This document shows, piece after piece, positions 25,522 through 34,699 of a stretch of 57,391 bases of DNA (position 1 is the stretch's first letter; each line of letters begins with the position of its first letter). The notes beneath the pieces were generated by a model that searched no databases, was not told the origin of the DNA, and worked only from the letters and a program-made list of their open reading frames with translations. The DNA is taken from the NCBI GenBank assembly GCA_934133195.1, contig CAKPAZ010000006.1, positions 1-57,391 on the forward strand. The letters are read 5' to 3'. Source of the DNA: an uncultured Bacilli bacterium (GTDB taxonomy: Bacteria > Bacillota_I > Bacilli_A > ML615J-28 > CAG-313). A program made the translations under genes and the position numbers.

Positions 25522-27914
25522 TGAAACCTACTGATTTTAATATTCCAAAAGAGAAACTTCAATTTAAGAAAACTACTGGTGAGATTCATGACCAAAAGTT
25601 AGAAACTAAACCAATTGGATATTTCAAAGATGCTTGGAATCGCTTCAAAAAGAATAAAGCATCAATTGTTGCCAGTGTAATTATTGGAATTCTTGTTTTA
25701 TTTGCACTTATTGTGCCAATTTTTTCAAAATATCAAGTTTCATATAGTGATGATCCAAAATACCCATCTTTTAACTTTGCATTGCCAAAAAGCGATTTAT
25801 TTAGCGCCCTTGGTGTTGACTTCTGGGATGGATGTAAAAATAACTCTTTAGATGAAAATTCATACTTACGTTTAAAAGCTATTGAACAAGAAACAGGAAC
25901 TAAAATTGTTAAACGTGTTAAAGATGTAAAAACTGAACAATATTTCACAGATACAAAGGTTACTTATTATTTCCGTGAAAACTCATACTACCTAAAAGGT
26001 GTTGAATATCGTACTGTAACATTAGATGAATATAAAGCAATTCAAGATTATCAAGATCGTACAGGAAAGCAAGTAATATATCCAATTATTGATGAAAAGA
26101 ATCCTAACTATCATGGAAATGAAAAGGAATTTGTTGCTTATAAAGATGATGCTAACATGTGGTTTGTAACTAGTAAAAATGGTTCACAATATATTCCAGT
26201 ATTAGATGCTGATGGTAACTTCATTGATATGTACTTAACAGAGGATGTTTATTATGGTTATGCATTTAATTCATCAATGTTAACACTAAATAAAAATATT
26301 CAAAGTGCAATAACTAAAACTGTTGATTATGCAAAAAACAAATATGTGTATGATCAATTAATAACTAGTGAAACATTTGCTTTACAAAAAGTAATTGATG
26401 AAATTAACTCAAGACATAAAGCTGATAAAGCTGAACAAATTAAAGCTGATAATGAAATTAAACAAATCAGAAATGCTATGTCACTAATTGAAGGCACAAC
26501 GTTGGATGCGAAAAAAGCTGAATTAAAAGCACAATTAGACGATCCTACGATTACTGATAAAACAACTATTCAAACTAATTACAATGATATAGAATTTGCT
26601 ATTACTTCAAAAACAAGTATTATAACAAATTATAGTACAAATTTAGAAACATTGAAAAAAGAATATGATTCAATTGTTAACTCTTACAAATTTGGTATTA
26701 TTACAACTGACTTCGCTACAAATGTAGAAGAAATCGTTACAAGATTAGGTGAAATTGAAGTATTAAAAGCAGATCTTACTGCTACATTAAAAACTAAAAA
26801 TGCAAGAAATGCTGAATTAACTGATTTAATTAAAGCTAAAGAAGAAGAAATTAAAATTGCATTGCCTGCTGATAAAGATCGCTTAAACGCTGAACTTAAA
26901 GCATTACAAGATGAACAAAAAGCACTTAAAGCAGAAATTACCTCAATAAATAGTCAAATTACTGCATTAAATACGGAAAACCTAGGTGCCAATGTTGAAG
27001 CATATGATACATCAACAATTCAACCTGGTGATAGTGTTGCACAAACATTTGTTAACGCTGAAAGAAATGATGCATATACATCAAAAGTTCGTATTGATGG
27101 TGACAATGGTCAATATATGTATGCACAACCACTTAGTGGAAACATGTATAAGATTAGAGTTTGCTTCTATGAATATTATGTTTATTACCATCAAGTAGTT
27201 AGAAATGACGGTGTTACTCGTCCTTACTTCTTATTTGGTACTACAAACTCTGGACAAGATATTTTAACTTGTCTTGCGAGTGGTGCTCGTTTCAGTTTAA
27301 TCCTAGCTGTATGTGTTGCTTCAATCAACCTTGTTGTTGGTGCAATTATTGGTGCTATTGAAGGATACTATGGTGGAAAAATTGACTTAATAATCGAAAG
27401 AATAATTGATATTCTTTCAGCAATACCATTTATGATTGTTATTACATTATTAAAATATCACTTACATGCATCTCACATTATTGTTCTATTTATTGCCTTC
27501 TTCCTAACCGGTTGGATAGGTATGGCAGGAAGAACAAGAATGCAGTTCTATCGTTTTAAGAACCAAGAATATGTTCTTGTCGCAAGAACTTTAGGTGCTA
27601 GTGATAAGAGAATTATGTTTAAACATATTTTCCCTAACGCTATTGGTACATTAATTACATCATGTGTTCTTGTTATCCCTGGAGTAATCTTCTCTGAAAC
27701 AAGCTTAAGTTATCTAGGCATTATCAACCTTGAAACTGGTAGCTTAATAAGTGTTGGTACTCTACTTTCAAAAGGTAACAATTATCTATTTACTTATCCG
27801 CACATGATTCTAACACCTGCATTATTCATAAGCTTACTAGAATTAAGTTTTAACTTATTTGGTAACGGCTTACGTGATGCGTTCAACCCATCATTACGTG
27901 GAACGGAGGATTAA
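25521..27914 (+). CDS. oppC: oligopeptide ABC transporter permease OppC with a very large extracytoplasmic insertion
   Basis: The 797-residue protein is more than twice the usual 300. An N-terminal region (FKDAWNRFKKNKASIVASVI) leads into helix 1, about residues 48-70. After that comes an insertion of about 490 residues. It includes a beta-rich part (about 75-250) and a strongly charged coiled-coil region (about 270-500, with many KAE and LKA steps). The standard permease core resumes near residue 570 at FGTTNSGQDILTCLASGARF and continues through the coupling loop QEYVLVARTLGASDKRIMFK to the end. By topology the insertion should face outside, where it could contact OppA or cargo. Reading frame is intact. 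Confidence 0.93.
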   Translation: MKPTDFNIPKEKLQFKKTTGEIHDQKLETKPIGYFKDAWNRFKKNKASIVASVIIGILVLFALIVPIFSKYQVSYSDDPKYPSFNFALPKSDLFSALGVDFWDGCKNNSLDENSYLRLKAIEQETGTKIVKRVKDVKTEQYFTDTKVTYYFRENSYYLKGVEYRTVTLDEYKAIQDYQDRTGKQVIYPIIDEKNPNYHGNEKEFVAYKDDANMWFVTSKNGSQYIPVLDADGNFIDMYLTEDVYYGYAFNSSMLTLNKNIQSAITKTVDYAKNKYVYDQLITSETFALQKVIDEINSRHKADKAEQIKADNEIKQIRNAMSLIEGTTLDAKKAELKAQLDDPTITDKTTIQTNYNDIEFAITSKTSIITNYSTNLETLKKEYDSIVNSYKFGIITTDFATNVEEIVTRLGEIEVLKADLTATLKTKNARNAELTDLIKAKEEEIKIALPADKDRLNAELKALQDEQKALKAEITSINSQITALNTENLGANVEAYDTSTIQPGDSVAQTFVNAERNDAYTSKVRIDGDNGQYMYAQPLSGNMYKIRVCFYEYYVYYHQVVRNDGVTRPYFLFGTTNSGQDILTCLASGARFSLILAVCVASINLVVGAIIGAIEGYYGGKIDLIIERIIDILSAIPFMIVITLLKYHLHASHIIVLFIAFFLTGWIGMAGRTRMQFYRFKNQEYVLVARTLGASDKRIMFKHIFPNAIGTLITSCVLVIPGVIFSETSLSYLGIINLETGSLISVGTLLSKGNNYLFTYPHMILTPALFISLLELSFNLFGNGLRDAFNPSLRGTED

Positions 27915-27916
27915 TT

Positions 27917-30169
27917 ATGGAAGAAACTAACGTTTTAACTAAAGAACAATTAATTGAAATTGGCAAAAGTAATATTCCTCATGCAACAAGTGATGGTATT
28001 GATAAAAAAGATGTAAAATTAGAAGTTAAAAACTTACAAATTTCATTTAGAACTCAAGGTGGTATCCTAAAAGCAGTTCGTGAAATTTCATTTGATCTAA
28101 AAACTGGTGAAACCTTCGCAATAGTTGGTGAATCTGGTAGTGGTAAATCCGTTACAAGTAAAGCTATCATGGGAATCCTTTCAGGTAACTCAATAGTTGA
28201 TGGTGGAGAAATTTTATATGATGGTCAAGATTTACTAAAAATTGATGAAGAAGATTTCCACAAAATTCGTGGAGATAAAATTGCGATGATCTTCCAAGAC
28301 CCAATGTCAAGTTTAAACCCAATCATGAAAGTTGGTCAACAATTAACTGAAGCAATGATCTTGAAAGGAAAATCAAGCAAACGTAATGCACGTAATGCAT
28401 TTAATAATTTACTAAAAGAATTAAAAGAAAATATTAATTTAGCAAATAAAGATAATCCAGAATATGATCCAGCAAAAACTGAAGAAAAATGTCATATTTT
28501 TGATTCATTCTGTATTCAAGCATTAACCCTTGAAAATATTTACAATAATGCATATAGTGAAGCATCAGATGTTGAATTTGAAATTGAAAATTTCTTATTC
28601 TTGGTATCTAAAAATCAAAAAGTTGATTTTATTAAAGAAGTAAAACTATTACTTAATAAAACTAAATTATGTATTCATCCTTTCGTTCTATCAGAGTCTG
28701 AAGAACTTGATAGAATTAAAACTGGTTTAGAAGAACAAATTAACTTAGGAAAAAATCTTGATGAAAATACTACAAGTGCATTATTATTAGATTTAAAAAC
28801 AATTGTTCATGAAGCAACATTAAAAGAAAAACCAAACTTCTTTACATTAGGTTACTATGTAATGACTAACCCTAATGATCCTGTAACAAATATGTCAATT
28901 GACAATTTAAATAAAATGACTAGAGCTTACCTAGATAACAATTTTATGTTAGATTTTATAAACCTTGCGAGAAGTGGTGTTGAATATTCTCATGAACGTT
29001 CAAACTATCTTAAAACAGAATTACTTGATGAACTTTATGAATTATTAGGCTATTGTTATGAAGGTAGTCTTGAAAAATCATATATTGTTGGAAAAGCTAA
29101 AGAAATTTCTGAAAAAGTATTTGCAGCAATTGACCGCTTAACAGTGAAGAAAAATAGTACTGAATATGTTTTTAGATCTGCTATTCTTTCTGCAATTAAA
29201 CGTTATTTCTATGGTGTTTATCATAACCCTGGTGAATTAGCTAAATATGAAAAACAAAAAGCAAAATACGATGCTTTAATCGAAGCAGGTAAAGAACCTG
29301 ATTGGAAATTAAGTCCTTTAGTACAAGTAGATTTACAACTTGCACTAGGAAATATTTGTAAAATAATGGAATCACTAATTCATAGTTTTGAACGTGATAT
29401 TGCAAGTACAGAATTTGATTCTGAAGCTAAAACAATTGAAATTATTGATTTCTTTAAAGAACAAGCATCAAAAGTTGTTATTAAGATGAATCGTCGTATT
29501 GCTAAGGCTAAGGCCATCAAACTTCTTGAAGAAGTTGGTATTCCTGAACCAGCAATCAGATACAATCAATATCCATTTGAATTATCAGGTGGTATGAGAC
29601 AACGTATCGTAATCGCAATAGCTCTATCAGCCAACCCTGATATTCTAATCTGCGATGAACCTACAACCGCTCTAGACGTAACAATTCAATCACAAATTCT
29701 TGAATTAATCAATGTAATTAAGAAAGAACGTAACTTATCAGTAATTTTCATTACTCACAACCTTGGTGTTGTTGCTAATATGGCTGACCGTATCGGTGTA
29801 ATGTATGCTGGTAAAATCGTTGAATATGGATTATCAGAAGAAATCTTCTATGATCCACGTCACCCTTATACATGGGCATTATTAAGTAGTATGCCTGACC
29901 TTGAAACAAAAGATAAACTTGAATCAATCCCAGGTACACCACCTAATATGATCTATCCACCAGTTGGTGATGCATTTGCAGCACGTAATAAATATGCTCT
30001 AGAAATAGACTTCGAAATGCAACCACCACTATTTAAAGTTACTGATACTCACTATGCAGCAACTTGGTTGCTTCATCCAGATGCACCAAAAATTGAATTA
30101 CCAAAAATAATTCGTGATCGTATTGAAAGATACAAAAAAGAACAAGAAAAATCTACAGAGGAGGAATAA
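27917..30169 (+). CDS. oppD: oligopeptide ABC transporter ATPase OppD with large insertion in the nucleotide-binding domain
   Basis: The 750-residue protein has Walker A GESGSGKS at residues 71-78 and the Q-loop MIFQDPMSSLNP near 124-135, then a helical insertion of about 375 residues. The signature LSGGMRQR starts at residue 556 and is followed by Walker B ILICDEPTTALD and the H-loop ITHNLG. Family members are about 330-360 residues. The insertion falls between Q-loop and signature, within or beside the helical subdomain. The C-terminal domain lacks the cysteines (GCxFxxRC pattern) that bind an iron-sulfur cluster in some relatives and has GDAFAARN instead. All ATPase motifs are intact. Confidence 0.93.
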   Translation: MEETNVLTKEQLIEIGKSNIPHATSDGIDKKDVKLEVKNLQISFRTQGGILKAVREISFDLKTGETFAIVGESGSGKSVTSKAIMGILSGNSIVDGGEILYDGQDLLKIDEEDFHKIRGDKIAMIFQDPMSSLNPIMKVGQQLTEAMILKGKSSKRNARNAFNNLLKELKENINLANKDNPEYDPAKTEEKCHIFDSFCIQALTLENIYNNAYSEASDVEFEIENFLFLVSKNQKVDFIKEVKLLLNKTKLCIHPFVLSESEELDRIKTGLEEQINLGKNLDENTTSALLLDLKTIVHEATLKEKPNFFTLGYYVMTNPNDPVTNMSIDNLNKMTRAYLDNNFMLDFINLARSGVEYSHERSNYLKTELLDELYELLGYCYEGSLEKSYIVGKAKEISEKVFAAIDRLTVKKNSTEYVFRSAILSAIKRYFYGVYHNPGELAKYEKQKAKYDALIEAGKEPDWKLSPLVQVDLQLALGNICKIMESLIHSFERDIASTEFDSEAKTIEIIDFFKEQASKVVIKMNRRIAKAKAIKLLEEVGIPEPAIRYNQYPFELSGGMRQRIVIAIALSANPDILICDEPTTALDVTIQSQILELINVIKKERNLSVIFITHNLGVVANMADRIGVMYAGKIVEYGLSEEIFYDPRHPYTWALLSSMPDLETKDKLESIPGTPPNMIYPPVGDAFAARNKYALEIDFEMQPPLFKVTDTHYAATWLLHPDAPKIELPKIIRDRIERYKKEQEKSTEEE

Positions 30170-30172
30170 TTT

Positions 30173-31561
30173 ATGGAAGAAGGAAAAACAATTACATATA
30201 AACATTCTAATTCTTACAAAGTTCCTCTAAGAAAACCAAAAGTTATTACTCCTGAAGATATTAAAAGAACCCATGAAGAAGATCCCGAAGTTCTACTAAG
30301 AGTTGAACATCTTGAACAATTCTTCCAAAGTGGAAAGTACGTTAATCGTGCAGTAAATGATGTAAGTTTTACAATCAAACGTGGTGAAGTATTTGGACTT
30401 GTAGGTGAATCTGGTTGTGGTAAAACTACAACAGGACGTTCAATTATTCGTTTATATGATATCACTGGTGGTTCTGTATACTTTGATGGTACAAGAATTG
30501 CGGCTGGTATTAGACCTTATAAAGAAGCCATCCAAAGAGCTAGAGAACTTCATAAAGCTAATTTAAAACAATATCAAGAAGAATGGGAACAAGCCTTACT
30601 TGATGGAGTATCTTATGATGAGGCTGAATCTGTTTATCAAGAAAAAGTATCTGCTAGTACAAGTGATTTAATTGATGCAATAAATCTAAATAATGCTCGT
30701 ATTAAATCTGCAAAATATGATCATAAAAACTGCAATAAAGAATTTGCTGAAATAGAAATGCAAAAAGTTCGTGATATGTATGAACCACTTCTTGCAAAAG
30801 CTACTTCAGAAGAAGAAATTGGAAGTCTTAAAGAAAAATATAAAGAAGCATTAAGAATAGCTAAGAAGAGCAGAATTATGAATAAAATTCAAATGATCTT
30901 CCAAGATCCAATTGCTTCTCTAGATCCACGTATGACAGTACGTGAAATCATCGCAGAAGGTTTGATTATTCGTGGTATTAAAGATAAAGCATATATTGAT
31001 GAACAAGTATATAAAATTCTTGATACAGTAGGTCTAGTTGCTGAACATGCAACAAGATACCCTCATGAATTCTCCGGTGGTCAAAGACAACGTATAGGTA
31101 TTGCAAGAGCGATAATTCTAAATCCTGAATTAATCATTGCTGACGAACCTATCTCTGCACTTGACGTTTCTATTCAAGCTCAAGTTATAAATCTACTTAA
31201 TGATTTAAGTAAAAAAATGGGCCTAACAACATTATTTATTGCTCATGACCTTGCAGTTGTAAAATACTTCTCAAATAGAATTGCCGTAATGTATTATGGT
31301 AAGATTGTTGAAATGGCAACAAGTGATGAACTATTTGCTCATCCATTCCATCCATATACTAGATCATTACTTTCAGCAATTCCTCTTCCTGACCCTTATA
31401 CAGAAAAGAAGAGAAAGAGAATTACATATAACCCTATGAAAGATCATGACTATTCAGTTGAAGGACCTACAATGCGTGAAGTTCATCCTGGACATTATGT
31501 TTACTGTAATACAGAAGAATTTAATCGTTTTGTAAAAGAATATGAGGAAGAAAGTAAATAG
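30173..31561 (+). CDS. oppF: oligopeptide ABC transporter ATPase OppF with insertion before the Q-loop
   Basis: The 462-residue ATPase has Walker A GESGCGKT at 78-85, Q-loop MIFQDPIASLDP at 241-252, signature FSGGQRQRIGIARAI near 304, Walker B LIIADEPISALD and H-loop IAHDLAVV. Walker A to Q-loop normally spans about 50 residues but here about 160. An insertion of about 120 charged, helical residues (about 113-235) therefore precedes the Q-loop, a different site from the OppD insertion. The end MREVHPGHYVYC is typical of Bacillota OppF. AGGAGG precedes the start, and the gene lies 3 bases after oppD. Confidence 0.94.
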   Translation: MEEGKTITYKHSNSYKVPLRKPKVITPEDIKRTHEEDPEVLLRVEHLEQFFQSGKYVNRAVNDVSFTIKRGEVFGLVGESGCGKTTTGRSIIRLYDITGGSVYFDGTRIAAGIRPYKEAIQRARELHKANLKQYQEEWEQALLDGVSYDEAESVYQEKVSASTSDLIDAINLNNARIKSAKYDHKNCNKEFAEIEMQKVRDMYEPLLAKATSEEEIGSLKEKYKEALRIAKKSRIMNKIQMIFQDPIASLDPRMTVREIIAEGLIIRGIKDKAYIDEQVYKILDTVGLVAEHATRYPHEFSGGQRQRIGIARAIILNPELIIADEPISALDVSIQAQVINLLNDLSKKMGLTTLFIAHDLAVVKYFSNRIAVMYYGKIVEMATSDELFAHPFHPYTRSLLSAIPLPDPYTEKKRKRITYNPMKDHDYSVEGPTMREVHPGHYVYCNTEEFNRFVKEYEEESK

Positions 31562-31570
31562 GAAAAATAA

Positions 31571-31963
31571 ATGAAAAAAGCTTTAAAATGGATTATTCCT
31601 ATTTTAATAGGATGTACTCTTGCTATTTTAGTAATGAGTACAAAGGGGATTTTTACAACTAATGATTCAAAAACAGTAATTCATATCTTAACAGATTCTT
31701 TTATCGTTCCTGGTGTCGTAATAACAGGAGTTGGATTATTAGTATTTGTTAGCAATGAAGGTGTCTTTGATATAATTATTTATGGCGTATATCAATTTGT
31801 AACAATGTTTTCTGCAAACCCTGCAGCACGTAAGTACAAGTCATTTAATGATTATAGAGAGATAAAAAGAAGCTCAAAAATGAGCTTCGGTAATATAGTA
31901 ATTGTTGGTTTAGGCTTTCTTCTAATATCGGGAATTTTCGCCATAATTTGGCTTAATATGTAA
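31571..31963 (+). CDS. DUF3899-like membrane protein
   Basis: The 130-residue protein has three hydrophobic segments (about residues 6-25, 38-62 and 106-128). The segment SFIVPGVVITGVGLLVFVSNEG is typical of DUF3899, a Bacillota family of unknown function. It lies 9 bases after oppF and 19 before the second spx, so it is probably the tail of the opp transcript. Confidence 0.65.
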   Translation: MKKALKWIIPILIGCTLAILVMSTKGIFTTNDSKTVIHILTDSFIVPGVVITGVGLLVFVSNEGVFDIIIYGVYQFVTMFSANPAARKYKSFNDYREIKRSSKMSFGNIVIVGLGFLLISGIFAIIWLNM

Positions 31964-31982
31964 TTAGAATAGAGGTTAAAAA

Positions 31983-32357
31983 ATGATACAAATTTATACA
32001 ACACCAAGTTGTGCATCATGTCGTAAAGCAAAAAAATGGTTTGATCAATACAAAATACCATACTCAGAAAAAAATATTTTCAGCATTAAACTTAGTAAGG
32101 AAGATATATACAGAATGCTTGCGAATAGTGAAAATGGCTTTGATGATATAATCTCTACAAGATCTAAGATCTTCAAAGAAAAAAAGCTAGAACCTGAAAA
32201 TATGAGTGTACAAGCATTGGTTAACTTCATTATTGATTATCCAAGTGTCTTAAAACGTCCAATCATAATTAATGAACGTGAATTACAAGTTGGATACAAT
32301 AATGAAGATATCACAATCTTCTTACCAAAAGAATTAAGAAATTGTGAAGCATTTTAA
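31983..32357 (+). CDS. spx: Spx-family transcriptional regulator, copy 2
   Basis: The 124-residue protein has the Spx CASC redox pair at residues 10-13 and the RPI segment near 93. It is close to copy 1 at 21312-21734 but lacks its acidic tail and ends NCEAF. The two genes differ at many synonymous sites while the proteins stay alike, so the duplication is not very recent and both copies are under constraint. It has no clear promoter of its own and may be read from the opp operon. A bidirectional terminator follows. Confidence 0.9.
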   Translation: MIQIYTTPSCASCRKAKKWFDQYKIPYSEKNIFSIKLSKEDIYRMLANSENGFDDIISTRSKIFKEKKLEPENMSVQALVNFIIDYPSVLKRPIIINERELQVGYNNEDITIFLPKELRNCEAF

Positions 32358-32362
32358 AAAAT

Positions 32363-32390
32363 AAAAACTCCCGTTATTGGGAGTTTTTTT
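32363..32390. terminator. bidirectional terminator between spx copy 2 and the CYTH gene
   Basis: AAAAACTCCC pairs with GGGAGTTTTT around GTTATT, symmetrical with A before and T after, so it serves both converging genes. Confidence 0.88.
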
Positions 32391-32958
32391 ATGATCTAGA
32401 TTTTAGTGCATCATATGCACGTTTAATTTTTGGTTGACTCTTTTTATAAATAATTCCATGTTCTTTAACAAAATCAATGAAGTTTCGTTTTCCTTCTTCA
32501 TAGTTTGTTACTTCATATTCAAGTTCATAATCAGTAGTATCTACATATTCACATAAATCGATAGATAACTTACCATTTTTATAAGGGAAGGTAATTCTAA
32601 AAGTTGATAAAGACATATAACAAGTTAATTTTTGATTTTTAATAATTTCACTAAGTTCATTATTTATAGATTCATTTGTAATAATGCCAGTATCTAAAAA
32701 TTCTTTAAATTGTTCTTCCGTAATAACTTCTTCAATTTCGGTTAATACATATCCTTTTTTACGTTTTAAAGTAATTTCATATTTATCTCTTTTTCTTACT
32801 CTAAGTCCAATATCAGATGCTTTAAGTGTAAAACGAGGAGTATCAAAGTAATAATTAATTTGAAGATTACTTGGTTTATCACTAAACTCTTTCTTTAATT
32901 TATTATATTCTTGTTTTGATAATAATGTTTTAAAAACTACTGCGTTATCTTTTGTCAT
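32389..32958 (-). CDS. CYTH-domain protein (YjbK-like), probably without the metal-binding ExExK motif
   Basis: The 189-residue protein has the CYTH layout of B. subtilis YjbK: LQINYYFDTPRFTLKASDIGLRVRKR (split here as LQINYYFDTP and LRVRKR), KYEITLKRKKG, and a late LEYEVTNYEEGKRNFIDF segment. CYTH proteins are triphosphate tunnel enzymes that bind two metals through an N-terminal ExExK. In this protein that segment reads AVVFK, so both glutamates are gone. It may bind ligands without hydrolysing triphosphates. It is transcribed away from relQ, as the yjbK-yjbM neighbourhood in Bacillus would predict. GGTGA precedes the ATG. Confidence 0.82.
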   Translation of the reverse strand: MTKDNAVVFKTLLSKQEYNKLKKEFSDKPSNLQINYYFDTPRFTLKASDIGLRVRKRDKYEITLKRKKGYVLTEIEEVITEEQFKEFLDTGIITNESINNELSEIIKNQKLTCYMSLSTFRITFPYKNGKLSIDLCEYVDTTDYELEYEVTNYEEGKRNFIDFVKEHGIIYKKSQPKIKRAYDALKSRS

Positions 32959-33117
32959 AAAATCACCTTTTTTTTAACTATATATGTATTATATCTAAAA
33001 AATATAAAAATGCAAATGTAATGCTTATATTATAAACAAATCATAAAACATTTTTAGAAGGCATAAAACACTGAAAAAAGAAGGATTTGTGGTATAATAA
33101 TTTCAGTAGGTGATTAT

Positions 33118-33804
33118 ATGATAAAAAATACAGAAAACTTTAATTGGGAAAAATTCTTACAACCATATGAACTAGCAGTAGAAGGATTTATCCTAAAATT
33201 TGAAGGAATAAAAAAACAATACAAAATGGAAGGTGTGTATTGTCCAATTGAAATTGTATCCGGCCGTGTAAAATCTGTTGAAAGCATTCTTGATAAAGCG
33301 GAAAGAATGCAAGTACCATTTGAGTATATCGATGAAAGACTATATGATATCGGTGGAGTAAGAATTACTTGTAAATATATTGATGATGTATATGTTATTT
33401 GTGATTTAATAAAAGCAAGAAAAGATGTAAAAATTCTTGAAATAAGAGATTATATCAAAAATATGAAACCTAGTGGATATCGTTCACTACATATTTTAGC
33501 CGAATATAATGTTGAAACTATTCATGGCCAAATTCCAGTTATTCTTGAATTTCAAATAAGAACACATGCTATGCATTTTTGGGCAAGTATTGAACATTCC
33601 CTAAAATATAAATATCGAAAGCAAATTCCAACTGAATTAAAAAATAGATTGTATCAAGCTGCACTTGCGGCTAAAACTTTGGATAATGAAATGACATCGA
33701 TTTATCATCTAATAAAAGAATATGACAAACTTGAAGAACCAAGTAATGATACAATTGATCCTCTAGAAGAAGAAATTAACACAAACTCTTTAAAAAGATG
33801 GTAA
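33118..33804 (+). CDS. relQ: small alarmone synthetase RelQ (GTP pyrophosphokinase)
   Basis: The 228-residue protein is a single-domain (p)ppGpp synthetase like B. subtilis YjbM. It shows RLYDIGGVRITCKYIDDVY near residues 77-95, the substrate loop MKPSGYRSLHI near 117-127 and the EFQIRTHAMHFWASIEHSLK stretch near 143-162. It transfers pyrophosphate from ATP to GDP or GTP in stress signalling. No hydrolase domain is present, as usual for RelQ. It starts a two-gene unit with the pseudouridine synthase gene, 3 bases downstream. Confidence 0.94.
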   Translation: MIKNTENFNWEKFLQPYELAVEGFILKFEGIKKQYKMEGVYCPIEIVSGRVKSVESILDKAERMQVPFEYIDERLYDIGGVRITCKYIDDVYVICDLIKARKDVKILEIRDYIKNMKPSGYRSLHILAEYNVETIHGQIPVILEFQIRTHAMHFWASIEHSLKYKYRKQIPTELKNRLYQAALAAKTLDNEMTSIYHLIKEYDKLEEPSNDTIDPLEEEINTNSLKRW

Positions 33805-33807
33805 TAT

Positions 33808-34656
33808 ATGATATTTAGATATAAAATTGATGAAGAAATCACCGTAAATGATTATCTAAAAAAGGTTAATATCCCAAGTAATGTCATATCATCATTAAAG
33901 AGTTCAAATGGGCAACTCTTAGTAAATGATCAAACTGTGAGTACTGTATATCAAATGAAAAATGGAGATTTATTGGAGGTTGTTTTTCCATCATCAACAC
34001 AAGGTGAAAACATTGCGTCAGTAAAAGGAGATTTCAAAATAATTTATGAAGATTCTTATTTATTGATCGTAGACAAAGTTAATAACTTAGCATGTATTCC
34101 CACTAGAAAGCATTACAACCATTCGTTAGCAAATTATATTATGTCATATTACAAAAGATGTGGAATTGTCGCAAACATTCATTTCGTAAGTAGACTTGAT
34201 GCACCAACATCGGGATTAATAATTCTTGCTAAAAATAGTTATATGTTAACACTGATGAAAAACACAACTCTTAATAAATATTATTTATTAGAAGTACATG
34301 GATTAATAAATAATGATGAAGGAACCATTGAAGCAGGAATTGAAAAAGATCCAAATAGTATTATTAAACGAAGAATAACTAAGGATTATATTAATTCAAA
34401 AACCATATATAAAACAATAGAAAAAACAGCTTCAACATCAATAATTGAAGCATTGTTAGTAACTGGTAAAACTCATCAACTTCGTCTTCATTTTAGTGAT
34501 CTTGGTTATCCAATTGTTGGAGATTTGTTATACGATGAGGAAAATAATGATGAAAGTAGTATTCTTCATTTACATAGTTATAAAGTTGAATTCATTCATC
34601 CTATAACTAAAGAGAAAATGATATTTACTTCATATCCTGATTGGTACAAAAAATAA
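33808..34656 (+). CDS. RluA-family pseudouridine synthase
   Basis: The 282-residue protein has an S4-like N-terminal region (about 10-60) and the RluA catalytic core with HFVSRLDAPTSGLIILAKN near residues 129-147, including the catalytic Asp after Arg-Leu. A later segment LLVTGKTHQLRLHFSDLGYP is near 214-233. It isomerises uridines in rRNA or tRNA, but the exact site cannot be told. It follows relQ, as YjbO follows YjbM in Bacillus, although the NAD kinase gene usually between them is absent. Confidence 0.92.
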   Translation: MIFRYKIDEEITVNDYLKKVNIPSNVISSLKSSNGQLLVNDQTVSTVYQMKNGDLLEVVFPSSTQGENIASVKGDFKIIYEDSYLLIVDKVNNLACIPTRKHYNHSLANYIMSYYKRCGIVANIHFVSRLDAPTSGLIILAKNSYMLTLMKNTTLNKYYLLEVHGLINNDEGTIEAGIEKDPNSIIKRRITKDYINSKTIYKTIEKTASTSIIEALLVTGKTHQLRLHFSDLGYPIVGDLLYDEENNDESSILHLHSYKVEFIHPITKEKMIFTSYPDWYKK

Positions 34657-34699
34657 TGGAAACTAGTGAACGAATACGTTCTACCTAGTTTCCATTTTT
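34655..34699. terminator. bidirectional terminator between the pseudouridine synthase gene and clpP
   Basis: AATGGAAACTAG (34655-34666) pairs with CTAGTTTCCATT (34685-34696), followed by TTTATTG. The clpP stop codon lies in the loop/arm of this hairpin. Confidence 0.82.
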
